This document shows positions 36,790 through 45,910 of a stretch of DNA of 64,000 bases, piece after piece (the stretch's first letter is position 1; every line of letters begins with the position of its first letter). This DNA is from Labilibaculum filiforme. GTDB lineage: Bacteria; Bacteroidota; Bacteroidia; Bacteroidales; Marinifilaceae. A model generated the notes under the pieces. That model made no database searches. It saw only the letters and a program-made list of their open reading frames with translations, and was not told the origin of the DNA. The position numbers were made by a program, and so were the translations under genes. The stretch covers positions 248,001 through 312,000 of the forward strand of contig NZ_MVDD01000004.1 of NCBI RefSeq assembly GCF_002843315.1. Direction: 5' to 3'.

Positions 36790-36796
36790 AAATTTG
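36766..36796 (+). promoter_or_regulatory. Plus-strand promoter opposite the susC start (locus 2)
   Basis: TTTG at 36766-36769, then exactly 19 bases, then TAAATTTG at 36789-36796. This matches the Bacteroides consensus TTTG-N19-21-TAnnTTTG. It points away from susC and toward a hairpin with a T-run at 36851-36890. Confidence 0.6.
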
Positions 36797-36802
36797 GAAT
36801 GG

Positions 36803-36890
36803 TTAGATTAAACATTGTCTTCCTACTGGGAAAACTTTATTTGATTTATAAAACAGGGGATGTTGCCGCATTCCCTGTTTTTCTATTTTT
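36803..36890 (+). ncRNA. Predicted antisense small RNA in the fecR-susC gap (locus 2)
   Basis: The start is inferred from the promoter at 36766-36796. AAACAGGGGA (36851-36860) pairs with TTCCCTGTTT (36871-36880), and the T-rich tail TTTTTCTATTTTT follows. The 5' part lies opposite the susC leader, so the RNA could block susC translation, as the DonS RNA does in Bacteroides. Confidence 0.55.
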
Positions 36891-36895
36891 AAGAT

Positions 36896-38095
36896 TTAAT
36901 TCTTCTTTATTTGAATAATATTGTTTTTTATATCAAAACGGATATTAGTTGTTTGCTGCATTTTTTCAAGAACATCATTGATATTGCCGTATCGATCAAT
37001 TCTGGCACTAAATCGTTTATTTTTCAACTCATTGCTTTGAAAGAACACTTTTATATCGTACCAGCGTTCTAATTTTCTCATGATATCGTTTAAACTTTCT
37101 TTTTCGAAAACAAACTTTCCATTCTTCCAAGCAGTAACTCTATCAACATCAACCACCTGAGTGTCTAAATGTTTCGAAAAGTGATCGTAATTCGCCTGTA
37201 TTCCGGGGCTCAAATCAACCGAAGTTAGTATTCCGGATAGCTCTTTAGACTTTAATCGGATTGCTCCTTCCACAAGAGTTGTTTGTATGCTTCTGTCATC
37301 GGGATAAGCCGAAACATTAAACTGTGTTCCTAACACCTTTATTTCCACATCGTTTACATCAACAATAAAAGGTTTACCTGCATTTTTTGCTACCTCAAAA
37401 TAAACCTCTCCTACTATTTTCACTTTTCTAGTAGTTCCTGAAAATTGAACTGGATAACGAATCTCCGACATTGCATTCATCCAAACTTTTGTTCCGTCGG
37501 ATAATGTTAGTTGATATTCGCCCCCAACAGGTGTAACCACTACGTTTTCGACTTCTTTTAACGAGTTATTTGTTTGGTGTTGTTTCTGATAATTTAACCC
37601 CACTAAATCTTTCTCGATTACAGCTCCGTTGGTTTCTTGTATTAATTTATTTTCCTGATTCTCTAAATCAACAATTCTACCATCAGAAAGATACAACTGA
37701 GCCTTTGTTTCTCCAGGTTGAATTTCAACAGAAACTTGTTCAAGCTTATTCGACGGAGTAGTATCGGCTACGTATAGCATGTAAACTGCTAAAGCCAATG
37801 GCAATGCCAAAACAGCAGCGTAACGAAGCATTTTTATCAAACTACTTTTTTTGCTTTTTTCTACAAAGCGAATCTTCCAATCTACTTTCTTACGAGCTTC
37901 TTCTAAATTAAAAGATTGATACCTCTCCAAACGATCAAAATCAATTCCTTTTTCTCTAACTGAGTTCAGAATATCTTTTTTATCCTCTTCCTTTTCGAGA
38001 AGGGTGATTTGCTCTAACTCTATGGATGACAATTCACCAGTTAGCTGTTTTGCAAGTAGTTGCGATAATCTAATGTATTCTTGTGTGTTCTTCAT
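36896..38095 (-). CDS. FecR-family anti-sigma factor (locus 2)
   Basis: 399 residues: cytoplasmic part (1-83), membrane segment (about 85-107, MLRYAAVLALPLALAVYML), FecR domain (YQLTLSDGTKVWMNAMSEI, VKIVGEVYFEVAKNAG), C-terminal DUF4974 (DIMRKLERWYDIKVFF). It controls the sigma factor encoded 75 bases upstream. An A/T-rich stretch and a small GGGTG/CACCC hairpin precede its start. Confidence 0.93.
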   Translation of the reverse strand: MKNTQEYIRLSQLLAKQLTGELSSIELEQITLLEKEEDKKDILNSVREKGIDFDRLERYQSFNLEEARKKVDWKIRFVEKSKKSSLIKMLRYAAVLALPLALAVYMLYVADTTPSNKLEQVSVEIQPGETKAQLYLSDGRIVDLENQENKLIQETNGAVIEKDLVGLNYQKQHQTNNSLKEVENVVVTPVGGEYQLTLSDGTKVWMNAMSEIRYPVQFSGTTRKVKIVGEVYFEVAKNAGKPFIVDVNDVEIKVLGTQFNVSAYPDDRSIQTTLVEGAIRLKSKELSGILTSVDLSPGIQANYDHFSKHLDTQVVDVDRVTAWKNGKFVFEKESLNDIMRKLERWYDIKVFFQSNELKNKRFSARIDRYGNINDVLEKMQQTTNIRFDIKNNIIQIKKN

Positions 38096-38170
38096 TTCTT
38101 CTTCTTGTATAGATGAAACACCCAGTTTAAAAAAGTGGGTGAAGAGAAACTAAGAAAAAGATACGAAAAT

Positions 38171-38731
38171 TTACATCCACATGATATGCATCACGATATC
38201 AAAGATGTTTTGTAGTTTACTACGAAGTGTTTTGTAGGCAATCCCTTTTTGTGTTTTTACAGAATTAACCGAAATACCAAGATCATCGGCAATTTCTTGA
38301 TTTTTTAAGCCCTGCATGCTTAGTTGTAAAATCTTTTTGCACTGCGGAGGAAGCTCGTCAATAGAGGTGGCAATAATACGACTAGTCTCTTCTTCTACTA
38401 CCTGCTTTAAAAAATAGGTTTCCGATTCGACTTGATGTACTTGTTCGGCTTCGTATTTTCGTTTTACCTTTTCGTGACGGATGGAATTTAAACAAGCATT
38501 TCTGGTTGCCTGATACAAATATGCTTTAATCGCATTTAAGGAGTCAAAATCATCAAATTTATCCCACAATTTCACAAATACCTCTTGCACCAAATCTTCT
38601 CCTTCGCTCGAAATCATCAAAAATCGTTCAGAAAACAAACAAAGTCCGGCATACATTTCATTAAATAATGAATTGTAGCTTAATGTTTCGCTATTATCAA
38701 GAATAATAATTTTGTCTGAACTGCGGGTCAT
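38171..38731 (-). CDS. ECF sigma factor (locus 2)
   Basis: 186 residues; region 2 (EDLVQEVFVKLWDKFDDFDS) and region 4 (LPPQCKKILQLSMQGLKNQEIADDLGIS) are clear, with a hydrophobic C-terminus (FDIVMHIMWM). It heads locus 2 and should transcribe the susC operon upon signalling through SusC and FecR. It resembles the locus 3 factor much more than the locus 1 factor. Confidence 0.93.
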   Translation of the reverse strand: MTRSSDKIIILDNSETLSYNSLFNEMYAGLCLFSERFLMISSEGEDLVQEVFVKLWDKFDDFDSLNAIKAYLYQATRNACLNSIRHEKVKRKYEAEQVHQVESETYFLKQVVEEETSRIIATSIDELPPQCKKILQLSMQGLKNQEIADDLGISVNSVKTQKGIAYKTLRSKLQNIFDIVMHIMWM

Positions 38732-39280
38732 TGTCGGAGATTTTAAAACAAAATAATATTATTTTTTTGGTCTTTCCAAGTCTAAATTCTCTTTCCAATT
38801 AAACAAACTCCTATACTTGTTCACTTCTTTATTCCAAATAAAACAATCTTATTTAGATGGTAAAAATCTCAAACTTACTTTTTTGATTTAGCTTTCGTCA
38901 CAACTATTTTTAAAGACTCAATTGGTGATCATTAAAAAGACATTTTCATCTTATCTTCCTCATTTTTGCCACACTTATCTATTTTAAAATTTGAAAAATA
39001 GATTCAACAAAACAAGTAAAGGAGCTTGTCTAATTAGTCAATTTGCACTCTAATTATCAGAACAAAAATGAACATATAAATTAGGAAAATGGACAACTTT
39101 TGGATTGAAATAATGACCATTAAGGGAATGAAATAAAAAAGGATACAATAATTGAGCTTAATTACTCATATTGCATCCTTATATTTTTATATCATCCTAT
39201 AAAAGTAGGAGATCTTTCAGTAGCCCCTAAATTGAAAGGCTCTTAAATATAATTGACTCAACTCTTACAAATTAAAATTA
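38732..39280. other. 549-base gap between loci 2 and 3
   Basis: No open frame is supported. It holds the upstream region of the sigma gene and, at 39139-39180, the terminator of locus 3. The rest is AT-rich sequence without visible repeats. Confidence 0.55.
39139..39180 (-). terminator. Terminator at the end of locus 3
   Basis: AAGGATACAATA and the partner TATTGCATCCTT pair with one bulge, continuing to a GAG/CTC inner stem. On the minus strand a T-run follows. It lies about 100 bases past the stop at 39281. Confidence 0.7.
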
Positions 39281-40420
39281 TTATTGAATCAATTTTTCAA
39301 CCTCCTGATAAAACTCCTCTCCTTCACCAACAGAACGAAGTAAGATTTTCCCGCTTCTATCCAATAAAATTTTTGTTGGGTAACCTTGTACATTGTATTT
39401 CGCTACAAAATCTTGATCATCTTTACCTACCAAAATATTAGGCCAGTTCATTTCTTTTTTCTCCATACACTTCTGAACTTTCTCTAAATTATCATCTTTG
39501 GCAACTCCCACAATTTGTAATCTATCAGCATGTGCATCTCTAAATTTTTTCATTTCAGGTACACCAGCTAAACAAGCTCCACACCAAGTTCCCCAAAAGT
39601 CGATAATCACATATTTTCCATGTAACATTTTTAAATCAAAATCCTTACCGTCTTGTGTGTTCATGCCTGCAATTGCAGGAGCCTTCATGCCAATACCTGT
39701 TTCCTTATAGCCTTTTACTCTGCTGGCTAAAGTTTTATAGTAAGATAGATCTTTATACTTATCAGCATCAACCTTTTCCATTAATTCGGCTACTTGTGAC
39801 ATTTCAATTTGAGAACGGATGATCATATCTTCCATTAACCAAAGACCTGCAATTGAAGATGCATGTTTAGCCAAGAAATCAACTCTAAGCTTTTCGATTT
39901 TACTATTTAGCTCATCACCTCTTTTTTCATCTGCTTTTTTAAGCTCAGCACTCAATGTTGTATCTTTTGCGTGTTTCAGCATGATATTCACAGCCTCATT
40001 AGTTAAAGGAGACGTTTGTGAATAAAACTTAGCCAAAATCTCATTTTCTGCATCTCCCGAAGGATATGCATCACAAAAATCTTTAGCTTCTCCGTTTACT
40101 TTAATATCTGCTCCTGGGAAAGCTACATAAGACAGCAAAACACATTTAGTTGGAATATAACCACGACCTGCCATTTTAAGCAATGACCTGAATGACATGG
40201 TAACAACTGTAGGTTCATTAATAACTCCCGTATAACTAAATGCTCCTTTATCAAATCTTACAGAATCGATCCTGAAACCACGTTCAGCATTTTCATCTTC
40301 TATAAAAATGTTTCCATTAAGTTGATCCAAACCTTTAATGGTTCCTGATATTTTGTATTCTTGCGCTTGTGCTTGCAAAACTACTAGTGCAACCAAGCAC
40401 AACATCATTATTTTTTTCAT
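39281..40420 (-). CDS. TlpA-family thioredoxin with DUF4369 domain (locus 3)
   Basis: 379 residues, signal peptide ending QAQAQ. DUF4369 domain (YKISGTIKGLDQLNGNIFI), linker, C-terminal thioredoxin domain with WGTWCGAC (C280, C283) and GYPTKIL. It is a near twin of the 383-residue protein of locus 2, including the rare CGAC site. It is the last gene of locus 3, 20 bases after the previous one. Confidence 0.9.
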   Translation of the reverse strand: MKKIMMLCLVALVVLQAQAQEYKISGTIKGLDQLNGNIFIEDENAERGFRIDSVRFDKGAFSYTGVINEPTVVTMSFRSLLKMAGRGYIPTKCVLLSYVAFPGADIKVNGEAKDFCDAYPSGDAENEILAKFYSQTSPLTNEAVNIMLKHAKDTTLSAELKKADEKRGDELNSKIEKLRVDFLAKHASSIAGLWLMEDMIIRSQIEMSQVAELMEKVDADKYKDLSYYKTLASRVKGYKETGIGMKAPAIAGMNTQDGKDFDLKMLHGKYVIIDFWGTWCGACLAGVPEMKKFRDAHADRLQIVGVAKDDNLEKVQKCMEKKEMNWPNILVGKDDQDFVAKYNVQGYPTKILLDRSGKILLRSVGEGEEFYQEVEKLIQ

Positions 40421-40440
40421 CTTTTATCTATTTGTTTTAT

Positions 40441-41637
40441 TTAACGACCAAATAATTCTTTCAATTTTGCATCCAACTCTTCCTTAGTAGAATTTCTAAG
40501 CAAAATTTTTCTTTCACTATCAATTAAAAAAGTAGTAGGAAGATGTGGCACAGCATACGACTGAGCAACAGGCCCATAACTCTTTGTTGTATGAACATCA
40601 AAAACATGTATCCATGGTGTTTGATCTTCCTGAATGGCTTTTCGCCACTTATCTTCCGTATCTGCGGTACCAACTCCTATGATCTCAAAACCGTCCTTTC
40701 CGTATTTTTTCCTTAATTCCTTTAAATGAGGAAATGATGCTCTGCAAGGGCCACACCAACTCGCCCAAAAATCAACCAATCGATACTTTCCTTGTACTTC
40801 GGACAAAGTAAGCTCATCGCAATCCACAGTTTCCAGCGTAAAATCTGGGGCAGTATTGCCTACTCCCAAATTTTCGAACACATCCTTATACACCTTGGTC
40901 ATAAAGTTCCTATAAAAAGAGGTTTTTTTTGCATCGCCTTTAAAAAGCGTATAAAACTCCTTTAATTGTTCTTTACTCATTCTACCTTCGGAAAATTGAT
41001 AGCCTAATACATGAACTGCTATTGGAGAATCTGGATTTTCCCTTGCAAAATCATGTCTAATCTGAGTGTATTCTCGCCCTTGCTCTTCTATTAATGGCCA
41101 TAGCTTTTTTTGAAGAGCCATAGCATCTTCCATCATTTTTGAGTCTTTGCTTTTTCTGGCTTTTTCAAGAATTTTTCTGTATTCTTCTATTGGAGTATAT
41201 TTTTCAGAATTGTACACAGCATTAAGTTTTGCCTCCACGTCATAATATTCCTTGTGTACGTTCGAACCTGATACTTCAGGAGTAAACTGCCAATCTTCCG
41301 GAGTTATTGCCGACCAGTCTATATCGATATTTATTTCACTATTTTCAAGAAAAACCCTTCCGCTTATGTCATTAATAATCAAGTTAAACATATCGGGGCT
41401 TTCTAATTTTCCCTTGAACTCAAAAACACCGTTTTGTATCTCTGCGCTGTCCAATACAATCGTCTTATCTGATATTCCACTGCTTTCCGCCAATTTTACC
41501 CAGCCACTATTAAGTCCTTTAACAGTGCCTTTTAGCATATAGCCATCGTGTTTTTCTTTTTGCTGACAAGAACTTAATGCAAAGATTACACCGATACAGA
41601 AGACAAGAAAGTTCGTTTTTCTTATATAATTCATCAT
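40441..41637 (-). CDS. TlpA-family thioredoxin lipoprotein with DUF4369 domain (locus 3)
   Basis: 398 residues; lipobox IFALSSC. DUF4369 domain (YMLKGTVKGLNSGWVKLAE), a helical region containing EQLKEFYTLFKGD, then a C-terminal thioredoxin domain with WASWCGPC and HLPTTFLID. It is closest to the 411-residue protein at 44686. It should be anchored in the envelope and act on disulfides there. Confidence 0.9.
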   Translation of the reverse strand: MMNYIRKTNFLVFCIGVIFALSSCQQKEKHDGYMLKGTVKGLNSGWVKLAESSGISDKTIVLDSAEIQNGVFEFKGKLESPDMFNLIINDISGRVFLENSEINIDIDWSAITPEDWQFTPEVSGSNVHKEYYDVEAKLNAVYNSEKYTPIEEYRKILEKARKSKDSKMMEDAMALQKKLWPLIEEQGREYTQIRHDFARENPDSPIAVHVLGYQFSEGRMSKEQLKEFYTLFKGDAKKTSFYRNFMTKVYKDVFENLGVGNTAPDFTLETVDCDELTLSEVQGKYRLVDFWASWCGPCRASFPHLKELRKKYGKDGFEIIGVGTADTEDKWRKAIQEDQTPWIHVFDVHTTKSYGPVAQSYAVPHLPTTFLIDSERKILLRNSTKEELDAKLKELFGR

Positions 41638-41654
41638 TGCTTATTTCGAATTTA

Positions 41655-43112
41655 TTATTTAAGATTATTATCAATTAATTCATAAAGCTCTTGAGTTTCA
41701 GGGCTTGGAGCCTCTCTTCTAATTAATCGACCATCAGCTCCAATTAGTATATAACGAGGAATACCTTGTACCATTAAATCCTTTTTAAAAGTATTTTCGT
41801 TTTGAGTAGTGTTTAGCTGAATACCTGTAAAAAGATTGTCCTTATTAGCAAGTACTTTTTTCTTCCAAGCATCTACATTTTCATCAACCGAAATGGCAAT
41901 AAATACAATATTTTTCCCTGCATATTTTTCCTTTAGCTTGTTGAATTTTGGCAATCCTTTAATGCAAGGCGCACACCAGGTTGCCCAACAATCCATCATT
42001 AGCATTTTGCCTTTAAAATCGGATAAAGAAACATCCTTACCGTTGATATCCTGTAAGGTAAACTGTGGAGCCATATCTCCATCTTTATAAGTTGCTTCTC
42101 CTTCTTTAAACTTCTCGTACCTTGCTAATGATTCTGTATCCTTAACTTTCACATAAATAACACTATCCAAATAGGCTCTCACATCTGCATCACGAGTTCT
42201 CATGTAGCCAATGGTTAGGCCATTGTACATAGATGTTTTAATGACTTCAGGAAAATCGCAAGTATCCAGAAAATTCAGTTTTGCCTTATAGTATGGTAAT
42301 GATTCACGCTCATGATTAGAAAGGGCATCTTCCATTTGCATGTAATACCCATCTCGCACATAGTCAGCATATTCAGGAAGTTTCTCGTAAAGCACAAAGT
42401 CGTTCTGAGGAATTCTATCTGCAAAATAATTACTAAAGTTTTCAGGCACTTCAATTTTAGTGTTTGGAAAATAATCTGGAGCAATTCTACCATATAGATT
42501 AATAGTTGAATTTAAATCAAGCATTTTTGTTAATTTTAAGTGCTTCACAAATTCCTTATCAATAGAAGTATGCTTTTTAGCAAACTGATCGATAAAAGCA
42601 ACGATTTTCTCCAATTCACTTTCTTGATCTGCAATAAAATCAGCAGGTAATTTCCCATAAACTTTAGGGTAATTCTGCTCCTTATAATCTGCCCAGGAAT
42701 TATACTGGTAAAGTGCTTTTTGCTGATCTAACTCATGCAACAAAATAGATTCTTCAATATTTTCTCCTGATACAGAAATTGCATTTTTATCCAATGCAAT
42801 CATCTTATTTTTATCAACAGTGAGCTTCAAAATAGCACCTGCTTTAAGGTAGATTTCTATAGAATTCATACCTCCAAAAGTAAGATCGTACTTTCCAGAA
42901 GGTATTTCTTCACTCTCCAATTTAAAGTGTCCGTTAGCATCAACAGCAATTTGCTCATTTAGCTCTTTACCCCATAAACCAATTGCTTCATCGTGGCCAA
43001 CAACTGTACCTTCTATTACAACTTTGTTCGATTTTGTATTACTCGTTTTATTCGAGTTACAAGATACCAACGCCATAAGCGACGCAAGTATCAAAATATA
43101 ATATGCTTTCAT
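41655..43112 (-). CDS. TlpA-family thioredoxin lipoprotein (locus 3)
   Basis: 485 residues; lipobox LMALVSC. The N-terminal DUF4369-like domain (VVIEGTVVGHDEAIGLWG), long helical middle, and thioredoxin domain with WATWCAPC (C380, C383) and GIPRYILIGADGR. It is strongly similar to the 483-residue protein of locus 2 and the 482-residue protein at 48613. Neighbours 39281-43112 thus repeat the content of locus 2. Confidence 0.9.
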   Translation of the reverse strand: MKAYYILILASLMALVSCNSNKTSNTKSNKVVIEGTVVGHDEAIGLWGKELNEQIAVDANGHFKLESEEIPSGKYDLTFGGMNSIEIYLKAGAILKLTVDKNKMIALDKNAISVSGENIEESILLHELDQQKALYQYNSWADYKEQNYPKVYGKLPADFIADQESELEKIVAFIDQFAKKHTSIDKEFVKHLKLTKMLDLNSTINLYGRIAPDYFPNTKIEVPENFSNYFADRIPQNDFVLYEKLPEYADYVRDGYYMQMEDALSNHERESLPYYKAKLNFLDTCDFPEVIKTSMYNGLTIGYMRTRDADVRAYLDSVIYVKVKDTESLARYEKFKEGEATYKDGDMAPQFTLQDINGKDVSLSDFKGKMLMMDCWATWCAPCIKGLPKFNKLKEKYAGKNIVFIAISVDENVDAWKKKVLANKDNLFTGIQLNTTQNENTFKKDLMVQGIPRYILIGADGRLIRREAPSPETQELYELIDNNLK

Positions 43113-43151
43113 TTTTTAATAATTTAAAAAGAATAATCTGATGTCTTTACA

Positions 43152-44642
43152 TTAGGGCAACACAATGAACTTGTAACCATCACCCTCTGAGAAATAAAGC
43201 TTCTTCTTATTGGTTTTGAACCATTTTGCCCATTCTTCAGCAGTCTTGAATGACTCTTTTGTGTATCTGATTAAAAGTTCCATAGCCATATCGGAACGAT
43301 CTCCATTATTCAACATTTTTACAGCCGTAGCAAGTAGTTTGATATCGCTGTTAGGAATTCCTAAAGATTTGGCATCTTCATCCACTTTAGTGTCATAATA
43401 TCCAATAGGATAGAAATAATCCATATTATCAATGTAGTACTTCTCATAAGCAGCCCAGTTCTCACCATATTGATCCTTCAACTCTTGAGGTTCATGACGA
43501 ATGGTCCAAACACGTGTTTCTTTTCTATCTGGTGTTTGCAACATCATTTCTTCAAACTCAGACAAATCTTTACCTTCATCTTTTTTCGCTTGTAATTTCT
43601 TTTTATTTTCTCTTTGTTTTACTGCTCCTTCTTCGATATAATTTAACCATGCTGCTGATCCTTGATCGGAAACAGTCCACTGTTGTTCTCTTAGTAAGGC
43701 ACGTGTCATTGTTCCTTTCACTTTACTAGTAATCTGCTTAGCTCCCTTAAATGGGGCGATATAATAAACCGCATTGATAAAAGCTAATTTGGCACTCTCC
43801 GTTAAATACTCTGGTGCTGCCGCAAATCCCCAATGAAAGAAATTCGCATGACGACCAATAGCAGTAGAATTAATTCCTTTATCACATGTTCCACTAGAAA
43901 TCCATTCGGAATCGATTTCATTATCGAAACCAAATTCACTAGAAACCAAACCTACAGGGAATCCTTTTTCGTCGCGATAACCTTCGGTTTGAATTCGCCA
44001 CATTGGCATACTTTCCCCTAAATCGCGACCACTATATCGTGCATGATAATTCCCAGTAAGCTTTACATCTTCTCTTGACATGTCTACTTTAAAGGGCTTA
44101 TTAAAAATTGGATGCTCTTCTTTCATTCCAAGCGCATGAGCATCCAAACAAAGGCATAAATGATCAATATTTAACTCACGTCCCTCCCCAATATAAGCAG
44201 ATGGTTCTCCAATCATTATGGTTGCAGCATCATACTTCTCTGTTAAAAATCGCTGTCTTTCGTAAACCATTTTCCCCGTTTCCGGATCGGTTGAACGACC
44301 TCCTGCAAATGCTTTTAAATAAGTATCAATAATCGTTACATCATAAGATGCAGACATTTCCTCTTTAAAATCTTCCCCGTAAACAACTTTAACGGTATTG
44401 AAATACTGATTTAAAAATGCTTCAAAATCAGGAGTTCGTGCTTTTTGCATCTCAATTACTCGTACTGTATCAACCGCATAAGCTTTATCTCTTTTAGATA
44501 ATGGCTTATCAGGATTTGTACCTACATACAAAATTTTCAAATCAGATTTGTCATTCTGTACTACTGCTTTTAGGTTTCCTTTTGTTGTTGTAAAAGACAA
44601 CATCAAAATTAACCCTAGCGTTACTTTAAGTATATTTTTCAT
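43152..44642 (-). CDS. Secreted ThuA-like protein, copy 3 of 4
   Basis: 496 residues with a signal peptide at the N-terminus. It keeps the family features: LKILYVGTNPDKP strand, DVTIIDTYLKAF, C-L-C-L-D-A-H motif with EEHPIFNKP, the ISSGTC segment, AIGRHANFFHWGF, and the C-terminal KKLYFSEGDGYKFI block. Unlike the copies in locus 1 it has no separate DsbD-N-like gene beside it. It lies between two TlpA-family genes. Function unknown; moderately confident of the ThuA-like fold. Confidence 0.7.
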   Translation of the reverse strand: MKNILKVTLGLILMLSFTTTKGNLKAVVQNDKSDLKILYVGTNPDKPLSKRDKAYAVDTVRVIEMQKARTPDFEAFLNQYFNTVKVVYGEDFKEEMSASYDVTIIDTYLKAFAGGRSTDPETGKMVYERQRFLTEKYDAATIMIGEPSAYIGEGRELNIDHLCLCLDAHALGMKEEHPIFNKPFKVDMSREDVKLTGNYHARYSGRDLGESMPMWRIQTEGYRDEKGFPVGLVSSEFGFDNEIDSEWISSGTCDKGINSTAIGRHANFFHWGFAAAPEYLTESAKLAFINAVYYIAPFKGAKQITSKVKGTMTRALLREQQWTVSDQGSAAWLNYIEEGAVKQRENKKKLQAKKDEGKDLSEFEEMMLQTPDRKETRVWTIRHEPQELKDQYGENWAAYEKYYIDNMDYFYPIGYYDTKVDEDAKSLGIPNSDIKLLATAVKMLNNGDRSDMAMELLIRYTKESFKTAEEWAKWFKTNKKKLYFSEGDGYKFIVLP

Positions 44643-44685
44643 CTCTTTATCTATAATAATTGGTTAGGCATTTTATTATTACTGA

Positions 44686-45888
44686 TTAATATCCGTACAA
44701 TTCTTCCATCTTTTTATCCAAAGACTCGCCTCTTAACTGACGACCAAGAATAACTCCTTTTTCATCTAATAAGAAGGTTGTTGGTAAAAATGGCACTGCA
44801 TATAACTTAGAAACTTTACCATACTGATGGTCTCCGCCTCCATCATCAAAAACATGATTCCAAACTGTTTGATCTTTTTCAATTGCCTTCAACCATTTTG
44901 ATTCCACATCGGCGGCACCAACGGCAACCACTTCGAAGCCATCTTTGTGATATTTTGCGTAAACTTCCTTTAAATGAGGGAATGATGCACGACAAGGTCC
45001 ACACCAGGATGCCCAAAAATCAACAAAAATATACTTCCCTTTTACTTCCGATAAAGTAAGAGTTCCTCCTGTATTTGTTGGCAAAGTAAAATCGGGAGCA
45101 GTTGCTCCTTCGGCTAAACGATTAAAAATCTCATCGTACGTTTTTGTATAATATTCATACATGGAAGTATGCTTGGCTTCCCCACCAAAAATTGGATAAA
45201 TCTCTTTCATTTCCTCTTTAGACATTCTGCCTTCGCTAAACTGAAAACTTAGCACATATGGTGCAATAGCAGAGTTTGGATGCTCTTTTATGAAGTCTAT
45301 CTTCGATTTTTTTCTTTCAGCATAACGTTCATTACTTAAGTCTTCATACTTAGAAAAACGTTCTCTGTACTTTTGAATCAATTCTTCATCTTTAGATTGA
45401 TAAACTTTTATCATTTCGGCACGCAAACCCGTAAATACAGCATACTTTTCCTGATTAAAAAGACTGTCCTCTTCAAATTGATGCTTATTTAATAAATCAT
45501 TTAGCTTAGAACCAGTCACTTTAGTATAAATACTATTCATACCATCCTGCTTCTTAGTAACATCTAAATCCAATGTCATTGCACAATTCTCCAGAATAAA
45601 ATCGGTATAAAATTCTGAGCCTATTCTTACACTATGCTGATCCGCATAAGCAATCTTTCCTTTCAACTCAAATTGGCCATTTTTAATTTGCGCACTATCT
45701 ATAACAACAGGTTTCGCATCTCTATCTGTATAATTTAGTTCAACTATTTTAAGCATACCAGAATCTAATCCCTTAACGGATCCTTTAATGGTATAGCCAT
45801 CAAATTTTTCTTTCTGCTGGCAAGAACTTAGTAGTATTGTAATACTCATGCAGAACATAAGTAGAAACCTTAATTTTGTGTCTTTCAT
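44686..45888 (-). CDS. TlpA-family thioredoxin lipoprotein with DUF4369 domain (locus 3)
   Basis: About 400 residues from the ATG at 45888 (MKDTKLRFLLMFCMS); the frame extends upstream to a GTG that overlaps the previous gene, which I reject. Lipobox SITILLSSC. DUF4369 (YTIKGSVKGLDSGMLKIVE), helical middle, thioredoxin domain with WASWCGPC and FLPTTFLLD. Paralogue of the 398-residue protein at 40441. The two flank the ThuA-like copy and a TlpA gene. Confidence 0.9.
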   Translation of the reverse strand: MKDTKLRFLLMFCMSITILLSSCQQKEKFDGYTIKGSVKGLDSGMLKIVELNYTDRDAKPVVIDSAQIKNGQFELKGKIAYADQHSVRIGSEFYTDFILENCAMTLDLDVTKKQDGMNSIYTKVTGSKLNDLLNKHQFEEDSLFNQEKYAVFTGLRAEMIKVYQSKDEELIQKYRERFSKYEDLSNERYAERKKSKIDFIKEHPNSAIAPYVLSFQFSEGRMSKEEMKEIYPIFGGEAKHTSMYEYYTKTYDEIFNRLAEGATAPDFTLPTNTGGTLTLSEVKGKYIFVDFWASWCGPCRASFPHLKEVYAKYHKDGFEVVAVGAADVESKWLKAIEKDQTVWNHVFDDGGGDHQYGKVSKLYAVPFLPTTFLLDEKGVILGRQLRGESLDKKMEELYGY

Positions 45889-45910
45889 CTTTGTAAGTCT
45901 TTTATTTCGT

